Positions 34,804-39,589 of a stretch of 39,589 bases of DNA are shown piece after piece. Positions within the stretch are counted from its first letter, which is position 1, and every line of letters begins with the position of its first letter. This stretch comes from an uncultured Clostridia bacterium. GTDB taxonomy: Bacteria; Bacillota; Clostridia; Lachnospirales; Lachnospiraceae. Below the pieces are notes generated by a model, which made no database searches, was not told the DNA's origin, and saw nothing but the letters and a program-made list of their open reading frames with translations. Position numbers and translations under genes: made by a program. The DNA is taken from the NCBI GenBank assembly GCA_947174885.1, contig CAMWKO010000026.1, positions 1 to 39,589 of the forward strand, in the 5' to 3' direction.

Positions 34804-35793
34804 ATGAAAAATACAAGTAATTTTGATATCAATAATATTAAACCTAATCAGATTAAAAAAGCTGCAACTGTGATTGTGGGAATTGTAGCTGTGCTAATAA
34901 TTATTTTTAATTCCACCTATCAGGTAAAGGAGCAGGAGCAGGCAGTTTTGCTTACCTTTGGTAATGCCAAGACAGTTTCGGAGTCAGGCTTGCATTTTAA
35001 GATTCCGTTTATTCAGACTGTAGAAAAGGTGGATACTACTATCAAGGGAATTGCCATAGGGTATAACATTGATACAAATGAGACTATTGAAGATGAATCG
35101 CTTATGATTACATCAGATTATAATTTTGTAAATGTAGATTTCTTTGTGGAATATCAGGTATCAGATCCTATACTTGCATTATATGCTTCGGAAGATCCGG
35201 TAGAAGTACTTAAAAATATTGCACAAAGCTGTATCAGAACAGTAATTGGTCAGTCGGATGTTGATAGTGTTCTTACAACCGGTAAGAGTGAGATTCAGTC
35301 GGAAATTAAGCAGATGATTAATGCCAGATTAGAGGAAAATGATATAGGTATATATCTTGTGAATATCACAATGCAGGATGCCGAGCCACCTACAGCAGAG
35401 GTTATGGAGGCGTTTAAGGCGGTAGAAACTGCAAAGCAGGGTAAAGAAACTGCTATTAATAATGCAAATAAATATAAGAATGAGAAAATTCCGGCTGCAG
35501 AGGCTAGTGTGGATCAGATTCTACAAAGCGCAGAGGCTGCAAAGCAGGAAAGAATAAACGAAGCTACAGGTCAGGTGGCAAGATTTAACCAGATGTATAA
35601 CGAGTATATCAAATTCCCTGAAATAACAAAGCAGAGAATGTTCTATGAAACTATGGAGGAGGTTCTTCCTTCCCTTGAAATAATTATTGACAGTGGTGAT
35701 GGCTCTGTACAGAAGGTACTTCCACTAAATCCATTTTCTACTGTTAATGTAAATGAAAACAATTCATCTGATACTACAGAAGGAGGAAACTAA
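34804..35793 (+). CDS. hflK: SPFH membrane protein HflK
   Basis: SPFH/prohibitin-family protein of 329 aa. One N-terminal transmembrane helix (ATVIVGIVAVLIIIF) is followed directly by the SPFH domain (YQVKEQEQAVLLTFGNAKTV), then a long coiled coil with KQGKETAINNANKYKNEKIP. The Ser/Thr/Asn-rich tail is characteristic of HflK rather than HflC. HflK and HflC form large oligomeric cages around FtsH and control its proteolysis of membrane proteins. I chose ATG 34804 because AAGGAGG lies 7 nt upstream; an ATG two codons earlier touches the SD. The stop is 1 bp before the hflC start. Confidence 0.92.
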   Translation: MKNTSNFDINNIKPNQIKKAATVIVGIVAVLIIIFNSTYQVKEQEQAVLLTFGNAKTVSESGLHFKIPFIQTVEKVDTTIKGIAIGYNIDTNETIEDESLMITSDYNFVNVDFFVEYQVSDPILALYASEDPVEVLKNIAQSCIRTVIGQSDVDSVLTTGKSEIQSEIKQMINARLEENDIGIYLVNITMQDAEPPTAEVMEAFKAVETAKQGKETAINNANKYKNEKIPAAEASVDQILQSAEAAKQERINEATGQVARFNQMYNEYIKFPEITKQRMFYETMEEVLPSLEIIIDSGDGSVQKVLPLNPFSTVNVNENNSSDTTEGGN

Positions 35794-35794
35794 T

Positions 35795-36673
35795 ATGAGT
35801 AAAGCAAAAAAGATTGGAAAAATTTCAGCAATTATAATTGCTGTATTAGCAGTTATTTTTATTTTTTCTTCAGTGGTTATTACTTATAAGGATGAATACA
35901 AGCTTGTAAGAGTGTTCGGCAAGGTTGATAGGGTTATTACTGAAGAGGGTATTAGCTTTAAAATTCCTTTTATAGAGGAAGTGGATACATTACCAAAAGA
36001 GATTTTGTTGTATGATTTAGCATCCAGTGATGTTATCACAAAGGATAAAAAGACTATGGTAGCAGATACTTATGTATTATGGAGAATAGAAGATCCTCTT
36101 TTATTTGCACAGACACTTAGTGCATCTGTAACTAATGCTGAAGGAAGAATTAATGCAGCAGTATTTAATGCACTTAAGGAAATTATTGGTAGCATGACTC
36201 AGGCAGAGGTTATTAGTGCAAGAGATGGTCTTCTTAGTGAAAGTATTGCTAATAAGATTGGTAATTCAATGTCACAGTATGGTATTATGCTTGTGGATGT
36301 TCAGACTAAACATTTGGATTTACCTAGTGATAATAAGGCTGCCGTTTATGAAAGAATGATTTCTGAACGTAATCAGATGGCGGCACAATATACTGCTGAA
36401 GGTGATTCAGAGTCACAGATTATTAAAAATACAACTGATAAAGAAGTTTCTATTATGATTTCTGAGGCTGAAGCTAAGGCTGAACAGATTATGGCTGAGG
36501 GTGAAGCACAGTATATGCAGATTTTATCAGACGCTTATAAGGATAGCTCGAAGAGTGATTTTTATACATTTGTAAGAAGTCTTGATGCTGCTAAAGCATC
36601 ACTTATTGGAGATAATAAAACATTGATTTTAAACAGTGATTCCCCAATTGCACAGATATTTTTAGGAAAATAA
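35795..36673 (+). CDS. hflC: SPFH membrane protein HflC
   Basis: SPFH partner of HflK, 292 aa. The N-terminal helix (ISAIIIAVLAVIFIFSSVVI) leads into YKDEYKLVRVFGKVDRVITE, then the HflC-typical DLPSDNKAAVYERMISERNQ and a coiled coil (ISEAEAKAEQIMAEGEAQ) close to SDFYTFVRSLDAAKASL. These are signature segments of HflC. SD AAGGAGG is 8 nt before ATG 35795; an upstream in-frame ATG lies inside hflK and lacks an SD. Translation is tightly coupled to hflK. ftsH is not in the window. Confidence 0.94.
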   Translation: MSKAKKIGKISAIIIAVLAVIFIFSSVVITYKDEYKLVRVFGKVDRVITEEGISFKIPFIEEVDTLPKEILLYDLASSDVITKDKKTMVADTYVLWRIEDPLLFAQTLSASVTNAEGRINAAVFNALKEIIGSMTQAEVISARDGLLSESIANKIGNSMSQYGIMLVDVQTKHLDLPSDNKAAVYERMISERNQMAAQYTAEGDSESQIIKNTTDKEVSIMISEAEAKAEQIMAEGEAQYMQILSDAYKDSSKSDFYTFVRSLDAAKASLIGDNKTLILNSDSPIAQIFLGK

Positions 36674-36718
36674 GATTTTTATATAAGCGGATATATGAAG
36701 CTGTATTAACATAAGAAG

Positions 36719-36781
36719 AGTGGCTGTATTACTTTTAGTATTCTAAATAATGATAACTAAAAGCAGTACAGTCACTTTTTT
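36719..36781 (+). terminator. Terminator of hflKC
   Basis: Long stem: AGTGGCTGTA (36719-36728) with TACAGTCACT (36767-36776), one mismatch, and inside it ACTTTTAGT (36731-36739) with ACTAAAAG (36756-36763). A T6 run (36776-36781) follows on +. On - there is no U-run after the stem, so the convergent ldhA-like gene is not clearly served. Confidence 0.8.
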
Positions 36782-36908
36782 GAAAGTATGACGTTAAATG
36801 ATTTATTTACAAAAGCAAAAATCAGAGCAGATGTGTCATCGTACATATTTAGTACCTATACGAGAAGTAAAAATATGCTGTAGTAATGACAGCAAGGTAG
36901 TTTAAGCT

Positions 36909-37904
36909 TTACTGATGGTTACGAAGAACCTGATTTCTTAGAGGAAGATTATTAAAGAGGGCATATGCATTTTCCATAGTTTCTATTGCAATGGATTGCA
37001 TAGCTTCCCTTGTAAAATAGCCTTGATGAGAGGTAATTATTACATTTGGAAAAGTAGTTAACCTTGCAAGTTTTTCATCTTCCATAATTTCATTTGATTT
37101 GTCCTCATAGTAGAGATCTGATTCTTCTTCGTATACATCAAGTCCTACACCACCTATTTTACCGGGAGTTAGGAGAGCATTTAAAAGTGCATCAGTTTTT
37201 ATGAGCTTTCCTCGTGAGGTGTTTACAATGTAGACACCATCGTGCATTTTGGATATTGAATCCTCATTTATAATGTATTTAGTACCTTCTGTTAACGGAC
37301 AGTGCAGAGATATAAAATCTGAATTAGCAAAAAGATAATCAAGTGGTGTATATTTTACATCCAGATTTCCAACCGGAAATGGGTCGTAGGCTATAACCTG
37401 CATTCCAAAACCTTTACAGATATTTATCATAGCCTGACCTATTTTTCCTGTACCTATAATTCCTGCGACTTTATTATGAATATCATGTCCCATTAATCCG
37501 TTTATGTTCATATTAAAATCACGTGTTCTGGTGTAAGCTCTGTGAATACGTCTGTTTACGGTCAGATACAATCCCATAGCAAACTCGGCAACTGCCTCCG
37601 GCGAATATCCGGGTACACGCATTACAGGAATTTTATACATATGGCAGGCATCCAAATCTACATTGTTAAAACCGGCACAGCGCATAAATATACCCTGAAT
37701 ATTGCATTTTGATAATGCTTTAATTGTGTTGGCTGAAAGGTCATCATTTACAAAAGCACATATAGCATCTCCTTCACTGGCTAACGGTGCTGTATGTTCA
37801 TCCAGCTTTGATTCTAAATAAATAGGATTGTAGCCATAGTCTTTGCAAAGTGGTGTAAACCATATTTCGTCATAAGGTTTTGAACTAAAAAAAACAATAT
37901 TCAT
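36909..37904 (-). CDS. ldhA: D-lactate dehydrogenase-like D-2-hydroxyacid dehydrogenase
   Basis: NAD-dependent D-2-hydroxyacid dehydrogenase, 331 aa, the usual length. FMRCAGFNNVDL holds the substrate-binding Arg region typical of D-lactate dehydrogenases. The Rossmann motif is GIIGTGKIGQAM with DPFP after the second strand. NTSRGKLIKTDAL carries the active-site Arg, and SHQGYFTREAM the catalytic His, with an Asp/Glu-rich patch before it. It reduces pyruvate to D-lactate in fermentation; other 2-oxoacids cannot be excluded. ATG 37904 has AAGGAG 8 nt upstream; longer readings are not supported. A promoter lies at 37934-37961. Confidence 0.88.
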   Translation of the reverse strand: MNIVFFSSKPYDEIWFTPLCKDYGYNPIYLESKLDEHTAPLASEGDAICAFVNDDLSANTIKALSKCNIQGIFMRCAGFNNVDLDACHMYKIPVMRVPGYSPEAVAEFAMGLYLTVNRRIHRAYTRTRDFNMNINGLMGHDIHNKVAGIIGTGKIGQAMINICKGFGMQVIAYDPFPVGNLDVKYTPLDYLFANSDFISLHCPLTEGTKYIINEDSISKMHDGVYIVNTSRGKLIKTDALLNALLTPGKIGGVGLDVYEEESDLYYEDKSNEIMEDEKLARLTTFPNVIITSHQGYFTREAMQSIAIETMENAYALFNNLPLRNQVLRNHQ

Positions 37905-37933
37905 AATAAAATCTCCTTGAATAGATGTGTAAT

Positions 37934-37961
37934 TAGATAGAATTAATATTAGTATTGTCAA
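37934..37961 (-). promoter_or_regulatory. Promoter of the D-lactate dehydrogenase-like gene
   Basis: On - a perfect -35 TTGACA (37961-37956), a 16-bp spacer and TATCTA (37939-37934). The start of transcription would be close to 37927, leaving a leader of about 23 nt. The foldback element upstream is thus outside the leader. Confidence 0.6.
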
Positions 37962-37978
37962 AAGAGGAAAAATTATTA

Positions 37979-38130
37979 TTTATTTTTAGCTTCAAAAAGC
38001 TTACATCATCATAACGATGTAAGCATCTTGCACAAAAAATTGCAGAGAAAAGTTCAATTTCATCTGCAACTTTTTGCGCAAGATGTCTATGTTGCCTTTG
38101 ACAACAAGACTTTTTGAAGCTAAAAATAAA
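37979..38130 (-). repeat. Cloverleaf foldback element (MITE-like or structured RNA)
   Basis: A 152-bp element bounded by a 21-bp perfect inverted repeat (37979-37999, 38110-38130). Between the arms are three hairpins with almost no bases between them: 38000-38023 (8 bp, perfect), 38024-38085 (23 bp with two non-Watson-Crick positions) and about 38087-38109 (8 bp with a bulge). The two odd pairs in the long hairpin are G-U in a transcript of - and A-C in one of +. That favours - as the RNA strand. No open frame. No target-site duplication is evident. Confidence 0.75.
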
Positions 38131-38158
38131 AAATACGGAAACTCAAGATAAAATGTAG

Positions 38159-38187
38159 TTGATTTTAAAAGATTATCATGATATATT
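38159..38187 (+). promoter_or_regulatory. Promoter of the candidate antitoxin RNA
   Basis: TTGATT (38159-38164), exactly 17 bp, TATATT (38182-38187) on +. It points at the 3' end of the toxin gene, and the transcript would reach the terminator at 38250-38284 after about 90 nt. Confidence 0.5.
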
Positions 38188-38193
38188 TTAGCT

Positions 38194-38284
38194 AAATAGG
38201 GAATAATCGAAACGACAACCCCTGAAATTTAGTTTAAATTAATTTGAACCGTCATATTTCGCAGATATGGCGGATTATTTTTTG
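38194..38284 (+). ncRNA. Candidate antisense antitoxin RNA
   Basis: Predicted RNA of about 90 nt running from the promoter at 38159-38187 to an intrinsic terminator. Its 3' end overlaps the stop codon and the 3' untranslated part of the small toxin gene on the other strand. This is the convergent 3'-overlap layout of txpA/RatA in Bacillus. No open frame of note. Existence is inferred from promoter and terminator only. Confidence 0.45.
38250..38284 (+). terminator. Terminator of the candidate antitoxin RNA
   Basis: CCGTCATAT (38250-38258) pairs with ATATGGCGG (38266-38274), with one U-G pair on the + transcript, around a 7-nt loop. It is followed by ATTATTTTTTG. On - the same place would give a C-A mismatch and no U-run, so it works for + only. 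Confidence 0.75.
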
Positions 38285-38367
38285 TCCTTGAAAATCTGAT
38301 AACACAGACCAACAAGGGCAACTATGAATATACCTGCTTGAACTAAGTTCTCATATGTAACTTCCAT
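38275..38367 (-). CDS. Small hydrophobic holin-like toxin (type I toxin-antitoxin)
   Basis: Peptide of 30 aa. A short polar start (MEVTYENLVQ) is followed by one membrane helix (AGIFIVALVGLCYQIF) and a charged end KDKK. This fits the putative holin-like toxin group of Firmicutes, small membrane peptides of type I toxin-antitoxin systems (compare TxpA and BsrG). The ATG has an unusually strong SD (AAAGGAGGG, 6 nt spacing), which argues for real translation. The SD can be masked by CCCTCC 12 nt upstream in the leader. The antisense candidate overlaps the 3' end. Toxicity is inferred; a plain small membrane peptide remains possible. Confidence 0.75.
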   Translation of the reverse strand: MEVTYENLVQAGIFIVALVGLCYQIFKDKK

Positions 38368-38373
38368 ATGCAA

Positions 38374-38409
38374 CCCTCCTTTTTTACATCTGGAGGGCTT
38401 TTACCTCCT
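38374..38409 (-). promoter_or_regulatory. SD-sequestering leader of the toxin mRNA
   Basis: Reading - from 38409: AGGAGG (38409-38404), CCCTCC (38397-38392), then the SD GGAGGG (38379-38374). CCCTCC can pair either with the SD, closing translation, or with the upstream AGGAGG, opening it. Such mutually exclusive stems are known in type I toxin messengers. The probable -10 TATAAT of the toxin promoter is at 38460-38455; no clear -35 is seen. Confidence 0.55.
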
Positions 38410-38717
38410 GATCAAAGGGGTGTCGCCTCGTTTGTGATATTCCCTTGTAAATATATTATACTATAAGTATATAAAAGTAAATGGAAAAATATGTAAATAA
38501 TGTTCAAACCGGTACACCGGTGTGTATTACTATAAAGTTCTGAAGGCTGTGTTAGATTTTCCGAATTGATAACTTTGCTAAAATTCAGGTATCAAGATTT
38601 AAAAGAGTACATTATGATTTTGCCATCAATCGGATAAAGAACAACTAAGAAAGGTAAAAGCAAGACAAAATATACAATTACTGATATGAAAACAGAACCA
38701 TATTAGAGGAAATAAAC
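38410..38717. other. Intergenic region without recognised gene
   Basis: Apart from the -10 of the toxin promoter (38455-38460) and a small GC-rich palindromic patch (CACCGGTG near 38515), I see nothing in this stretch. Codon-like content is low in all frames. It may be decayed sequence between the toxin module and the membrane-protein gene. Confidence 0.4.
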
Positions 38718-39251
38718 TCAAAAAGTAATTCCCATTCCAACATTTGGATTTAATAATGAAACTAATACATCTGTACAGAAACATCCACAAAATAATATAC
38801 ATATAAATTTCTGAAGTTTAATAGGAATTTTATTAATCTGTTTGTTTAAAAAAGGTGCAATGTAGAAAATTAGAAGACATCCGGCAATTCCAAACATTAC
38901 CACGCTGAACAGGCTGATTCGACCATTTAGATGAAATGATAAATAATTATAATCCCACCATTTTTTATTAAATAATTTTTCTAATACAAAAGATGTTACA
39001 TATTCAATTATGCCACAAATAAGCATACTGCAAATAAATACCATAGAAACTGAATGTTTTGTCTGACCAAGAATTTTAATCAAAATAATACTGCCGCTTC
39101 CATAGATTGGAAGCCAGAATCCATGAAGAAATCCCCGATTAACAAATTCTCCGGCTTCATATACGGTTATTATTCCTTCCCATATCCAAGCGATATGAGA
39201 AATAATTAAAAACATAATAATTATGGTCATATGCGAATATTGATTTTTCAT
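38718..39251 (-). CDS. PF06541-type putative ABC transporter permease
   Basis: Integral membrane protein of 177 aa with about four hydrophobic segments. EGIITVYEAGEFVNRGFLHG followed by FWLPIYGSGS, and WWDYNYLSFHLNGRISLF, are the signature stretches of the PF06541 family, annotated as putative ABC-transporter type IV (CmpB). No ATPase partner is adjacent, and the family's transport role is not well proven. The SD AAGGAT lies about 13 nt before the ATG, rather far. It is read in the same direction as the tRNA gene but is separated from it by a terminator. Confidence 0.8.
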   Translation of the reverse strand: MKNQYSHMTIIIMFLIISHIAWIWEGIITVYEAGEFVNRGFLHGFWLPIYGSGSIILIKILGQTKHSVSMVFICSMLICGIIEYVTSFVLEKLFNKKWWDYNYLSFHLNGRISLFSVVMFGIAGCLLIFYIAPFLNKQINKIPIKLQKFICILFCGCFCTDVLVSLLNPNVGMGITF

Positions 39252-39446
39252 ATTTGTTCACACTATCCTTATCATTTGGCAGAGTTATTTTTCCTGCAAT
39301 AATTATTATTATAAGTGTATGCAATTTTATTTTTATGTTCCAGTTTTTTTATGGTAAAAAAGGAAAAAACAGGAGTGGAATTTAAAAGTTTATTTTTGGG
39401 GGATTTTTTTTTAAAATGAACTTTCAAGAAAAGTTATGTAAACTAA

Positions 39447-39474
39447 AAAATATATAGACAAAAATATATAGACA
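39447..39474. repeat. Two copies of a 14-bp direct repeat
   Basis: AAAATATATAGACA occurs twice in tandem (39447-39460, 39461-39474) just downstream of the tRNA terminator. Likely a slippage product in AT-rich sequence; no function is suggested. Confidence 0.6.
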
Positions 39475-39519
39475 AAAAATAAAGCACCAACTCCGAACAC
39501 AATGTTCAAAACTGGTACT
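39474..39519 (-). terminator. Terminator of tRNA-Lys
   Basis: On - a 17-bp stem (39519-39503 with 39499-39483), all pairs Watson-Crick or G-U, around a 3-nt loop. It is followed by TTTATTTTTT. It starts 4 bp after the 3' end of the tRNA, so it ends the tRNA transcript. Confidence 0.8.
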
Positions 39520-39523
39520 CTAG

Positions 39524-39589
39524 TGCGCGATCAGGGGTTCGAACCCTGGACACCCTGATTAAGAGTCAGGTGCTCTACCAACTGAGCTA
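39524..39589 (-). tRNA. tRNA-Lys(CUU), 5' end cut by the window
   Basis: Read on - from the window edge: position 8-9 TA, D-arm GCTC-AGTTGGTA-GAGC, anticodon stem CCTGA/TCAGG with loop CTCTTAA (anticodon CTT, 39561-39563), variable loop GTGTC, T-arm CAGGG-TTCGAAC-CCCTG, then ATCGCGC as the 3' acceptor strand and A as discriminator (39524). The seven 5' acceptor bases (expected GCGCGAT) lie beyond the window. CCA is not encoded. Confidence 0.93.

Noticed and set aside
37979-38130. Foldback element as a leader attenuator of the D-lactate dehydrogenase gene
   Set aside because: A TTGACA promoter lies between the element and the gene, so the main transcript would not include it.
38521-38717. A decayed gene between the toxin module and the PF06541 gene
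   Set aside because: No frame shows a stretch with recognisable protein similarity, so the idea cannot be supported.

Overview
The window is a low-GC, AT-rich chromosomal segment from a motile anaerobic Firmicute, most likely a member of the Lachnospiraceae. The evidence is gene content: ParA/ParB with a perfect Bacillus-type parS site, the DUF4446 gene behind parB, a Lachnospiraceae-style MurG, a Firmicutes-type Tad pilus cluster, flagellin genes behind a sigma-D-type promoter, and a DUF2508 gene. The parS site and parAB suggest that the replication origin is not far off. A genus cannot be fixed from the sequence alone.

Layout. 1-3934: parS, then parA, parB, a DUF4446 membrane protein and an HD-GYP (c-di-GMP phosphodiesterase type) protein, all on +. 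4153-5777: a bidirectional terminator, then murG and a HIT-family hydrolase on -. 6082-7925: a soluble histidine-kinase-like protein (+), convergent with a flavodoxin/SCP2 fusion (-). 8072-17900: a - strand Tad (tight adherence, type IVb pilus) operon read from 17900 downward: tadZ, tadA ATPase, tadB, tadC, Flp1-like pilin, DUF5702 protein, TadE-like protein with Cys/His repeats, prepilin peptidase, second TadE-like protein, FHA protein. tadC is broken by a one-base shift that sits on a slippery-type heptamer. 18292-23613: DUF2508 protein, then a flagellar group (DUF6240/FliK-like protein, flagellin, FliS-like chaperone). 23737-25770: glgB. 25773-29687: a strong promoter, a c-di-GMP-I-like riboswitch candidate and a terminator, followed by a Ser/Thr-rich heptapeptide-repeat protein and two tandemly duplicated membrane-anchored proteins with HExxH motifs. 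29752-31885: an unknown small protein, a GT4 glycosyltransferase and a protein with a CBM48-like N-terminus. 32040-36673: an aconitase-superfamily hydratase and an HflK/HflC pair. 36909-38130: a D-lactate-dehydrogenase-like gene (-) and, upstream of it, a 152-bp foldback element. 38194-38448: a probable type I toxin-antitoxin module. 38718-39589: a PF06541 membrane protein and the 3' part of tRNA-Lys(CUU) with its terminator, both on -.

How they fit together. Much of the window concerns the choice between motility and surface attachment: flagellin, the Tad pilus, an HD-GYP enzyme that would lower c-di-GMP, and a candidate c-di-GMP sensor RNA in front of a possible surface protein plus two metalloprotease-like proteins. 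That last cassette (25773-29687) is the best candidate for an undescribed system. It recalls the c-di-GMP-controlled protease/adhesin pair of Clostridioides difficile, but the proteins themselves are not recognised. The cloverleaf foldback element and the toxin-antitoxin module are the other items most worth testing.
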